A stretch of DNA of 18,287 nucleotides. Origin: an uncultured Saprospiraceae bacterium. GTDB taxonomy: Bacteria; Bacteroidota; Bacteroidia; Chitinophagales; Saprospiraceae. Both the position numbers and the translations under genes were made by a program. The stretch lies in NCBI GenBank assembly GCA_937969485.1, contig CALBVQ010000169.1:1-18287 (forward strand), written 5' to 3'. The notes under the pieces were generated by a model, which saw nothing but the letters and a program-made list of their open reading frames with translations, searched no databases and had not been told where the DNA came from. Positions 1 to 6,769 of the stretch are shown here, piece after piece (position 1 is the stretch's first letter; the number at the start of each line of letters is the position of its first letter).

Positions 1-130
1 GGGAACGTCCAGCTCTTTTGATGCTCACCGTGATGGTGACCACGCCTGCGCTTCGAAAGAACTGTTGAGCTCCCATTCTCTTTGCAGTTTAAACTCTCAT
101 GACGAAAACCTAATGCATAGTTCGGGTTAA
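1..130 (+). repeat. Partial copy (R1) of a mosaic intergenic repeat
   Basis: Bases 1-91 match 12337-12428 (same strand) and 18064-18154 (opposite strand) at roughly 80 percent by eye. The segment has a nested inverted-repeat layout: GGGAACGTCCAGCTCTTTT near its start is loosely complementary to the AAAGAACTGTTGAGCTCCC end, with a perfect TCACC/GGTGA stem (25-29 and 35-39) in the middle. Bases 95-130 match 12760-12795 and, inverted, the DNA around 17691-17881, and end in TGCATAGTTCGGGTTAA. The copy is cut by the window edge. Relative to R2, it lacks the stretch equivalent to 12435-12758. No protein is encoded. I see no gene in 1-267. Confidence 0.8.
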
Positions 131-267
131 ATCATTCACACTGAAACTATTTAAAACACCTTCATTTAACGTTTACACAGTACTTTCATTTAATTCCGAA
201 AAATTAAAGTGGAAGAAAAATTTAGTTTATAAACTTAATAAGACAGAAAAAACTCAATAATTAATTA

Positions 268-275
268 TAGCTTTG
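268..275 (+). promoter_or_regulatory. Candidate -7 promoter box of the trp operon
   Basis: TAGCTTTG is an exact match to the Bacteroidota housekeeping -7 consensus TAnnTTTG. No TTG is present at the expected -33 position, so the call rests on one box. It ends only five bases before the leader-peptide ATG at 281; if it is used, the transcript would start within a few bases of that ATG and be leaderless or nearly so. Confidence 0.4.
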
Positions 276-280
276 TTCTC

Positions 281-349
281 ATGAAAAGAATAAAATTACA
301 TAATAGATTTTGTTGGTGGCACAAGACATACTCTCTTGTGACCCAGTAA
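281..349 (+). CDS. trpL: trp operon leader peptide (22 aa, tandem Trp codons)
   Basis: A 22-codon open frame starts at ATG 281 and stops at TAA 347. Residues 12-13 are encoded by adjacent TGG codons (314-319), a very rare arrangement by chance, and the frame lies 110 bases upstream of trpE. The peptide begins MKRIKLHNRF and ends SLVTQ. It would act in cis as a sensor of charged tRNA-Trp: a ribosome stalled on the Trp codons would cover bases up to about 330 and free the downstream strand for antitermination. No Shine-Dalgarno sequence is visible, which is normal in this phylum. The gene is too short for ordinary gene callers. The role is inferred from position, codon content and the RNA pairings listed for 318-412; no similarity search was possible. 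Confidence 0.85.
   Translation: MKRIKLHNRFCWWHKTYSLVTQ
318..344 (+). promoter_or_regulatory. trp attenuator: 1:2 stem and antiterminator strand
   Basis: CACAAGA (320-326) pairs perfectly with TCTTGTG (334-340) across a 7-base loop, and GG 318-319 can add two pairs with CC 342-343 past a bulged A. This is the 1:2 (pause) stem, with the tandem Trp codons at its left foot. Bases 338-344 (GTGACCC) are also complementary to 388-394 (GGGTCGC; six Watson-Crick pairs and one G.U), which lie inside the terminator hairpin. The two pairings share 338-343 and are mutually exclusive, as expected for attenuation. Confidence 0.75.
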
Positions 350-375
350 TTCTATTGTTGTAGTGTAAGATATAT

Positions 376-412
376 AAAAGTCTTTCCGGGTCGCTCGGGA
401 AGGCTTTTTTTT
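376..412 (+). terminator. trp attenuator terminator (3:4 hairpin plus T8)
   Basis: Bases 379-387 (AGTCTTTCC) pair with 397-405 (GGGAAGGCT), with two G.U pairs, and the loop GGGTCGCTC can close further. Eight T follow (405-412), and four A before the stem (375-378) can extend it into the T run. It lies between the leader peptide and trpE, so it would end transcription before the structural genes unless 388-394 is captured by 338-344. Confidence 0.85.
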
Positions 413-459
413 ATGTAAAATATTGGTGGATTAGCCCCCAAAGATCGCGCAAAATAACA

Positions 460-1845
460 ATGAAAGTAAAACTTAAAACACTGACACAAGAGCTACTGGC
501 AGATAAGATAACGCCAGTTCAGACCTACCTTCAACTGCGGGACAAATACCGGAAGTGTGCTTTGCTAGAAAGTACGGATTTCCACGTCCAAAAAGGAAAA
601 TTCAGCTACATTGGTTGTGAACCCATTGCTGAGATTGTAGTGAAAAATGGAGTTAAGAAAGCGGAAATATTAGGGAAGCAGTATCCACTCAAACATGAAA
701 GAGTAGACGAGGCTATCCAAGAATTTATCGATGTTTTCGAGGTTGAAGATAAGGATTCACCCAACAGTGGCCTTTATGGCTATATAAGTTATGATGCGAT
801 CCCCTACTTCGAACAAATCGAATTCAGAAAAAAGGAAAAGCATGATTTAGCAGATATCAGTTTACAGCTTTATCGCTACATTATCGCCTTTGATCATTTT
901 CACCAACGTGTGAAGTTTTATGAAAATGCTGTAAATGATATAGAGAGTACCCTTGATCAATTAATCGAACAGACATTTAAGACTGGGAGCATGTATTTCC
1001 CGTTTGAAATAAAGGGAGAAGAAACAAGTAATATGGAGGACGAGGACTATCTAAAGATAGTCCGAGATTCACGAGATCACTGCTTTAGGGGTGATGTATT
1101 TCAAATGGTACCTTCTAGAAGATTTCAACAAGGATTTATTGGGGATGATTTCAATGTTTACAGAGCGCTAAGAGCTGTAAATCCGTCTCCTTACCTCTTT
1201 TACTTCGATTATGAAGACTTCCATTTAATGGGTTCTAGTCCTGAAACTCAAATCAGAATTGAAGATGGCTACGCCAATATCGATCCTATTGCAGGAACAG
1301 TAAGACGAACAGGAGATCCAGCGATTGACGAAGTAAGTAAGAAGGCATTACTAGCTGATGAAAAAGAAAATGCAGAACATGTGATGCTTGTAGATCTTGC
1401 TAGAAATGATCTAAGTAGGAATGCTAGAGAAGTGGAGGTAAAAAAATATAAGGAAATACAATCTTTCAGTCATGTGATGCATATTGTTTCTCAAGTCCAA
1501 GGAAAGTTAAAGGAAGGAGTAAATCCAATAAGAGTTTTTGGTGACACGTTTCCTGCAGGAACATTGTCTGGAGCACCGAAGTATAGGGCTCTAGAATTGA
1601 TTGACAAGTACGAACCAACATCCCGAAATTTCTACGGTGGATCGATAGGATTTATTGGGTTCAATGGTAACATTAACCATGCAATATTCATCCGATCCTT
1701 CTTAAGCAAGGATCATACTTTATATTATCAAGCCGGTGCGGGAGTTGTAGCTTCCTCAATTCCAGAAAGTGAATTACAAGAGGTAAATAACAAGCTAGGA
1801 GCTTTGAAAAAAGCGATTGAACTTGCTCAAAAGATTGAGAGATAA
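460..1845 (+). CDS. trpE: Anthranilate synthase component I
   Basis: This is the aminase/synthase subunit that converts chorismate plus ammonia to anthranilate, the first committed step of tryptophan synthesis; ammonia is delivered by TrpG. At 461 aa it has the usual family length. The N-terminal domain carries the LLES motif (residues 35-38), associated in TrpE proteins with feedback binding of tryptophan. The chorismate-binding domain shows FQMVPSRRF (214-222), PIAGTVRRT (276-284), the DEKENAEHVMLVDLARND block (300-317), FPAGTLSGAPKYRALE (364-379) and YQAGAGVVASS (423-433). The start at 460 gives a normal N-terminus. It is the first structural gene of the operon, 47 bases after the attenuator T run, and its stop overlaps the trpG start by one base (TAATG). 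No degraded motif is seen. Confidence 0.97.
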   Translation: MKVKLKTLTQELLADKITPVQTYLQLRDKYRKCALLESTDFHVQKGKFSYIGCEPIAEIVVKNGVKKAEILGKQYPLKHERVDEAIQEFIDVFEVEDKDSPNSGLYGYISYDAIPYFEQIEFRKKEKHDLADISLQLYRYIIAFDHFHQRVKFYENAVNDIESTLDQLIEQTFKTGSMYFPFEIKGEETSNMEDEDYLKIVRDSRDHCFRGDVFQMVPSRRFQQGFIGDDFNVYRALRAVNPSPYLFYFDYEDFHLMGSSPETQIRIEDGYANIDPIAGTVRRTGDPAIDEVSKKALLADEKENAEHVMLVDLARNDLSRNAREVEVKKYKEIQSFSHVMHIVSQVQGKLKEGVNPIRVFGDTFPAGTLSGAPKYRALELIDKYEPTSRNFYGGSIGFIGFNGNINHAIFIRSFLSKDHTLYYQAGAGVVASSIPESELQEVNNKLGALKKAIELAQKIER

Positions 1846-2417
1846 TGAAAATACTACTAATAGATAATTACGATTCATTTACGTACAACCTTGCTCATAT
1901 GCTTGAGGAAATTAATGGTGTAGAGCTTGATGTAGTACGCAATGACAAAATTCCTTTGGACCGTGTAAATGATTATGAAGGTGTAATCATTTCACCTGGA
2001 CCTGGAATACCTGTCGAAGCAGGACAATTAAACGATTTTTTGCGCGAATACGCTACAACAAAGAACATCTTTGGCGTGTGTCTCGGACATCAAGCCATAG
2101 GGCAATTTTTTGGCGGAAGCCTTACAAACACGGCGAAGGTTCATCACGGAATCTCCAGCGAAGTACAGACCATTCGATCACAAGGCATACTAGCTGGACT
2201 AGGTGAAACATTCAATGCCGCGAGATATCACAGCTGGATAGTGGATAAGGCTGACCTTCCTAAAGAGTTAGAAATCACTGCGGAGACTAAAGATGGAGTA
2301 ATAATGGCAATGAGACATAGAGAATACCCTATAGAAAGTGTACAATTTCATCCTGAAAGTATACTTACACCTAAGGGCAAATTAATATTGGAAAACTGGA
2401 TAAAATCGATAGGATGA
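1845..2417 (+). CDS. trpG: Anthranilate synthase component II (glutamine amidotransferase)
   Basis: This class I glutamine amidotransferase releases ammonia from glutamine for TrpE. The 190-aa protein has the complete catalytic triad: Cys79 in GVCLGHQAIGQ, and His169 and Glu171 in VQFHPES. The oxyanion strand SPGPG is at 50-54, and the N-terminal IDNYDSFTYNL signature is present. It is a free-standing subunit, not fused to TrpE or TrpD. It overlaps trpE by one base and trpD by four (ATGA), which suggests translational coupling. A role in folate synthesis (pabA) is a family alternative, but the setting inside trp and the absence of pabB make TrpG the clear choice. Confidence 0.97.
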   Translation: MKILLIDNYDSFTYNLAHMLEEINGVELDVVRNDKIPLDRVNDYEGVIISPGPGIPVEAGQLNDFLREYATTKNIFGVCLGHQAIGQFFGGSLTNTAKVHHGISSEVQTIRSQGILAGLGETFNAARYHSWIVDKADLPKELEITAETKDGVIMAMRHREYPIESVQFHPESILTPKGKLILENWIKSIG

Positions 2418-3400
2418 AAGAGATATTACAAGACTTATTCCTCAACCACAGCTTGAATAGAGGAGAAGCTAAAGAGGTATTGATGCAGATTGCAAATGGT
2501 GCTTATAATGAATATCAGATCGCAGCATTTCTGACTGTTTACAAAATGAGAAATGTACAAGTCAATGAGTTATTGGGCTTCCGAGATGCACTGTTGGAAT
2601 TAGCAGTACCAATTGATTTTAGCGCTTACAATGCGATCGATCTTTGCGGCACTGGCGGAGATGGCAAGAACACGTTCAACGTATCGACCTTATCAGCATT
2701 CGTGGTAGCTGGAGCGGGAGTCAAGGTCGCAAAGCACGGCAATTATGGAGTTTCTTCGATCTGTGGTTCATCCAATGTTCTTGAGTACTTGGGCTACACT
2801 TTTACAAACAAGGAAGATCAACTGACCAAGCAAATTGAAGAAAATAACATATGCGTACTGCATGCGCCTCTTTTTCATCCTGCCCTGAAAGCTGTGGGCC
2901 CTATTCGTAAGGGGTTTGGGATGAGTAGTATTTTTAATTTACTAGGACCAATGGTGAATCCATCTCAGCCTAAGAATCAATTGATAGGGGTATTTAATCA
3001 GGAAGTTCTTAGACTATACAAGTACGTATATCAGCACTTGCAAACACGGCATACGCTCATTCATAGTATAGATGGATATGATGAAATATCGTTAACAAGT
3101 GCAGTTCGTGTGGTGACAAGAGACAGTGATCAGCTGAAAAATCCCAAGGATATGGGATTCAATAAAGTCAAGGCAAGTGATATTTATGGAGGAGAGACTG
3201 TAGCAGATGCAGCGAAAATTTTTGTTTCCGTTCTTAATAACGAAGGTACGGAGGCTCAGCGATCTGTGGTACTTGCTAATTCAGCAATGGCAATCCAAGC
3301 AAGTGGATTAGCTGAAAGTTATGAGGATTGTTTGGCTTACGCCAAAAAGTCACTAGAGAGTGGCGCTGCATTTACGTGTTTCAAAAAATCAATTGCATAA
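2414..3400 (+). CDS. trpD: Anthranilate phosphoribosyltransferase
   Basis: The enzyme transfers phosphoribose from PRPP to anthranilate (second tryptophan step). It has 328 aa, within the usual range. The PRPP-binding glycine-rich loop GTGGDGKNTFNVST is at 79-92, KHGN at 107-110, and an anthranilate-channel region with LLGPMVNP at 176-183, followed by DGYDEIS (220-226), which carries the acidic metal-binding pair. The N-terminal helical bundle includes GEAKEVLMQIANGAYNEYQIAAFL. It overlaps trpG by four bases and trpC by one. All expected key residues are intact. Confidence 0.97.
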   Translation: MKEILQDLFLNHSLNRGEAKEVLMQIANGAYNEYQIAAFLTVYKMRNVQVNELLGFRDALLELAVPIDFSAYNAIDLCGTGGDGKNTFNVSTLSAFVVAGAGVKVAKHGNYGVSSICGSSNVLEYLGYTFTNKEDQLTKQIEENNICVLHAPLFHPALKAVGPIRKGFGMSSIFNLLGPMVNPSQPKNQLIGVFNQEVLRLYKYVYQHLQTRHTLIHSIDGYDEISLTSAVRVVTRDSDQLKNPKDMGFNKVKASDIYGGETVADAAKIFVSVLNNEGTEAQRSVVLANSAMAIQASGLAESYEDCLAYAKKSLESGAAFTCFKKSIA

Positions 3401-4206
3401 TGGGATTTATACTAGACGAGATTGTAGCATTCAAAAAAGAGGAAGTTACTCAGCTAAAAAAGGATCATTCGATCGAAGGTTTTGAGTCGTCCTCGCATTT
3501 TTCAACGAAAAATTTGTCGCTAGAACAATCGCTTCGCAGCGCTAAGAGTAGCGGAATTATTGCGGAATTCAAGAGAAAGAGTCCTTCAAAAGGATGGATC
3601 CATCAAGACGCTGACGTTGCCGAAATTGTACGAAACTATGAAATTGCTGGTGTTGCTGGTATTTCATGTTTGACCGATAAAAATTTCTTTGGAGGTGGGA
3701 AAGAAGATTTCAGCAAAGCTCGTGCTGCATTTGATGGCCCGATTCTGAGAAAGGACTTTATCATAGATCCATTTCAAATTTATGAAACAAAAGCAATGGG
3801 AGCAGATGTTATGCTTCTTATTGCGGCTATATTAACCAAGGCGCAGGTAATAGAATTCACAGACTTAGCGCATGAATTGGGATTAGAAGTATTACTGGAA
3901 ATTCATTCGAAAGATGAATTAGCTAAAGTTTACGAGAAAGTTGATATGGTAGGAATAAACAATAGAGATCTTCGAGATTTTTCAGTTTCGCTTTTGAATT
4001 CCATCGATATGAAAAGGTATTTACCAGAAGATAAAATCTTAATCTCAGAAAGTGGTCTAGATCATCCGGGAATCGTTTGCGACTTATATCAATATGGTTT
4101 CAGGGGTTTTCTTATGGGAGAATATTTTATGAAAAACGAACAGCCTGGAAAAAAAGCAGCGGAGTTTATCACTGATTTACAAACACGAAAAAGCTTAAGA
4201 GCATGA
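3400..4206 (+). CDS. trpC: Indole-3-glycerol-phosphate synthase
   Basis: The (beta/alpha)8 enzyme closes the indole ring from CdRP. I place the start at ATG 3400 (268 aa), in the TAATG junction with trpD, rather than at the in-frame ATG 3328, which would give a non-conserved 24-residue extension read through the trpD tail. Visible active-site elements are IIAEFKRKSPSKG (53-65; Glu56 and Lys58), ILRKDF (115-120; Lys118 as general acid candidate), LLEIHS (165-170; Glu167), GINNRDL (185-191) and ISESGL (215-220). TrpC and TrpF are separate genes here, unlike the fused enterobacterial form. It overlaps trpF by four bases. Confidence 0.96.
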   Translation: MGFILDEIVAFKKEEVTQLKKDHSIEGFESSSHFSTKNLSLEQSLRSAKSSGIIAEFKRKSPSKGWIHQDADVAEIVRNYEIAGVAGISCLTDKNFFGGGKEDFSKARAAFDGPILRKDFIIDPFQIYETKAMGADVMLLIAAILTKAQVIEFTDLAHELGLEVLLEIHSKDELAKVYEKVDMVGINNRDLRDFSVSLLNSIDMKRYLPEDKILISESGLDHPGIVCDLYQYGFRGFLMGEYFMKNEQPGKKAAEFITDLQTRKSLRA

Positions 4207-4808
4207 TTGTAAAGGTATGTGGAATGAGAGATGAGATTAACATCAAGGAGCTTGGAGCTTTGGGTGTTGACTACATGGGATTAATATTCTATGAACAGAG
4301 CAAGCGTTACGTTGCCAATCAGCTCAACAAGAAACCTGCGATTCCAACAGTAGGAGTTTTCGTCAATGAAGACTTTGGATTCATTCAAAAAAAAGTAAAC
4401 CAATTCTATCTCCAAGCTGTGCAGCTGCATGGAGATGAAACTCATACATATTGCGGTGAACTAAGGGATTTATTGCCGAAAGATATTCAGCTATTCAAGG
4501 CTTTCAGAGTAGACAAATACCTGTCTTCTGAGCAAATTAGTAAATACAATAGCTTTATTGATCTGTTCATCCTTGATAGTGCAGGTAAAAGTTATGGAGG
4601 AAATGGGGTCAAATGGGACTATGAGCTACTAGATAAGCTGAATATTTCGAAGCCATTTCTATTAAGTGGAGGAATCGATGACGGCGTCCCAATCGAAGAA
4701 TTGGTTTCTATTCACCCTATGTGTGTGGGAGTAGACTTGAATAGTAAATTTGAAACATCACCTGGATTAAAAAACATTGACAAGTTAAGACGATTCATAA
4801 AAAGCTAA
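4203..4808 (+). CDS. trpF: Phosphoribosylanthranilate isomerase
   Basis: The enzyme performs the Amadori rearrangement of PRA to CdRP, between TrpD and TrpC. The 201-aa single-domain barrel begins MIVKVCGM, with the general-base Cys6, and has the general-acid Asp125 in LFILDSAGKSYGGNG. Other matches are VQLHGDE (73-79), FLLSGGI (152-158, phosphate site) and GVDLNSKFETSPGLKN (176-191), a variant of the common GVDVSSGVE motif. Length is typical. The ATGA overlap with trpC and the four-base gap to trpB indicate a continuous operon. Confidence 0.96.
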   Translation: MIVKVCGMRDEINIKELGALGVDYMGLIFYEQSKRYVANQLNKKPAIPTVGVFVNEDFGFIQKKVNQFYLQAVQLHGDETHTYCGELRDLLPKDIQLFKAFRVDKYLSSEQISKYNSFIDLFILDSAGKSYGGNGVKWDYELLDKLNISKPFLLSGGIDDGVPIEELVSIHPMCVGVDLNSKFETSPGLKNIDKLRRFIKS

Positions 4809-4812
4809 TGAG

Positions 4813-5994
4813 ATGAGTAATTACAAGGTAGACGAAAATGGATATTACGGCAAATTTGGTGGAGCGTACATTCCAGAAATGTTGCACCCGCACATTGAGG
4901 AGTTAAAAAATAACTTTCGCCATATAATAGCAGAGGAAGAATTTCAGACAGAATTTAGTTCTCTTTTGAAAGATTATGTGGGAAGACCTACTCCTTTGTA
5001 TTATGCTTCACGGATGAGTGAATTATATCAAACGAATATTTACTTCAAGCGAGAGGATCTTAATCATACTGGAGCTCACAAAGTAAACAATACAATAGGT
5101 CAGATCCTACTTGCAAAGCGACTAGGAAAAACAAGGATAATTGCAGAAACTGGAGCTGGTCAGCATGGAGTGGCAACAGCTACCGTATGTGCTTTGATGG
5201 GATTAGAATGCATTGTATACATGGGAGCCAAAGATGTGGAAAGACAGGCACCAAATGTGAACCGCATGAAAATGCTAGGAGCAAAGGTAGAGGCTGTACA
5301 CTCAGGGAGTAAAACCTTAAAAGATGCCACCAATGAAGCTATTCGCGATTGGATTAATAATCCAGACACCTACTACTTGATAGGATCTGTAGTAGGGCCA
5401 CACCCCTACCCTGAAATGGTAGCACTATTTCAAAGCGTGATAAGCGATGAGATCAAATGGCAATTAAAAGAAAAAACAGGTTCAGAATTCCCTGACGCCG
5501 TCATTGCATGTGTAGGAGGGGGATCAAATGCAGCTGGAGCCTTTTATCATTTCACGAATCATCCTAACACTCGACTAATTGCGGTAGAGGCAGCGGGTGA
5601 AGGTGTCAACACAGGAAAAAGTGCCGCGACAACTGCTCTAGGAAGTATCGGTATTTTACATGGGAGTAAGAGTTTGATGATGCAAACAGTTGACGGGCAA
5701 ATTGTCGAGCCACATAGTATTTCCGCAGGCCTTGATTATCCAGGAATAGGGCCTTTCCATGCACACTTGTATGATACAAAACGAGGGGAATTCTATTCAG
5801 CAACAGATGAAGAAGCTGTCAAATCCGCTTACGAGCTTACCAAACTAGAAGGAATTATTCCTGCACTAGAAACAGCACATGCAACGGCCATATTGAAAAA
5901 ACTAAAATTTAAGAAAGAAGAAAATGTGGTAATAAATTTAAGTGGAAGAGGGGATAAAGATTTAGCAACTTATATATCATATATCAATGAATAG
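4813..5994 (+). CDS. trpB: Tryptophan synthase beta chain
   Basis: This PLP enzyme condenses indole, channelled from TrpA, with serine. The 393-aa length is normal. The PLP lysine is Lys90 in NHTGAHKVNNTIGQ, the catalytic glutamate is Glu112 in AETGAGQHGVATATV, and the phosphate-binding GGGSN is at 235-239. HSISAGLDYPGIGP and the C-terminal SGRGDKD are also conserved. It is of the TrpB1 type that pairs with TrpA. The stop overlaps the trpA start by eight bases, consistent with coupled synthesis of the alpha2-beta2 complex. Confidence 0.98.
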   Translation: MSNYKVDENGYYGKFGGAYIPEMLHPHIEELKNNFRHIIAEEEFQTEFSSLLKDYVGRPTPLYYASRMSELYQTNIYFKREDLNHTGAHKVNNTIGQILLAKRLGKTRIIAETGAGQHGVATATVCALMGLECIVYMGAKDVERQAPNVNRMKMLGAKVEAVHSGSKTLKDATNEAIRDWINNPDTYYLIGSVVGPHPYPEMVALFQSVISDEIKWQLKEKTGSEFPDAVIACVGGGSNAAGAFYHFTNHPNTRLIAVEAAGEGVNTGKSAATTALGSIGILHGSKSLMMQTVDGQIVEPHSISAGLDYPGIGPFHAHLYDTKRGEFYSATDEEAVKSAYELTKLEGIIPALETAHATAILKKLKFKKEENVVINLSGRGDKDLATYISYINE

Positions 5995-6769
5995 ACTAAA
6001 AAAATACTTTAAGAACAAGGTGAACACCGATACTTTAAACGTATATTTTACAGCTGGGTTTCCAGAGATCAATCAGACTACGGAAATCATTAAAGCTCTT
6101 GACGTAGCAGGTGCAGACATCATAGAATTAGGTATTCCTTTTAGTGATCCCTTAGCTGACGGCCCCACCATACAAAAAAGTTCAGAGACTGCAATAGAAA
6201 ATGGGATGACCATTGAAAAGCTATTTGAACAGCTTGTCAATATTAGGGACGAAACCCAGATTCCTATAGTATTGATGGGCTACTTAAATCCTGTTATCCA
6301 ATATGGAGTTGAGCGCTTTATTAAAGATGCTGCCAAAGTTGGTGTAGATGGTTTCATCTTTCCTGATCTACCATTAATAGAATTCAAACATGAATGGGAA
6401 GACTTATTGAAAAAAGAAGACTTATCATTTAGTTTTTTAGTAACACCAGAGACTGAAGCTAGCAGAATAGTCGAACTTGATAAAAATAGTTCAGGGTTTC
6501 TTTATGCAGTGGCATCTTCAAGTACAACTGGTAGTTCCAAAACCTCAGTTGTCGAAGAAAAGACTAAAAATTACCTAAATAAATTAAAGGAACTTAACTT
6601 AGATAATCCAATTCTTGCAGGATTCGGGATAAAGGACAAAAAAATGTATCGTATGATCAACTCTTTGTGTGATGGAGCAATCATAGGAAGTGCGTTCATC
6701 ACTCATATAAAAAAGAATGGAGCTGCAAGCAGCTCCATTCAACAATTTATTTCTTCAATAAAAGAATAA
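5987..6769 (+). CDS. trpA: Tryptophan synthase alpha chain
   Basis: This subunit cleaves indole-3-glycerol phosphate to indole and glyceraldehyde-3-phosphate. It has 260 aa with catalytic Glu47 (DIIELGIPFSD) and Asp58 (PLADGPTIQ), matching Glu49/Asp60 of the enteric enzyme, plus FPDLP and a phosphate-site GFGI segment. It is the last gene of the operon. Its stop TAA (6767-6769) directly abuts the stop of the convergent gene, leaving no spacer. Its last 20 codons contain a perfect 12-bp inverted repeat (6715-6740) that looks like the terminator of the opposing gene, so this stretch has two jobs. I see no separate terminator for the trp transcript, which may run into the convergent gene. Confidence 0.97.
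   Translation: MNRLKKYFKNKVNTDTLNVYFTAGFPEINQTTEIIKALDVAGADIIELGIPFSDPLADGPTIQKSSETAIENGMTIEKLFEQLVNIRDETQIPIVLMGYLNPVIQYGVERFIKDAAKVGVDGFIFPDLPLIEFKHEWEDLLKKEDLSFSFLVTPETEASRIVELDKNSSGFLYAVASSSTTGSSKTSVVEEKTKNYLNKLKELNLDNPILAGFGIKDKKMYRMINSLCDGAIIGSAFITHIKKNGAASSSIQQFISSIKE
6709..6740 (-). terminator. Intrinsic terminator inside the trpA coding sequence
   Basis: GAATGGAGCTGC (6715-6726) and GCAGCTCCATTC (6729-6740) form a perfect 12-bp inverted repeat with two bases between the arms. Read on the minus strand, the hairpin is followed by six T (complement of A 6709-6714). It begins 29 bases beyond the stop of the minus-strand gene at 6770. On the plus strand the hairpin lacks a clean T run, so it fits the convergent gene better than trp. 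Confidence 0.8.

Noticed and set aside
3328..3399. Upstream in-frame start for trpC
   Set aside because: It would overlap the trpD tail by 73 bases and add 24 residues not expected in the family; ATG 3400 gives the normal N-terminus and the same TAATG junction used elsewhere in the operon.
5160..5369. Antisense frames within trpB (also 5606-5803)
   Set aside because: They lie fully inside a strongly conserved coding sequence and have no features of their own.
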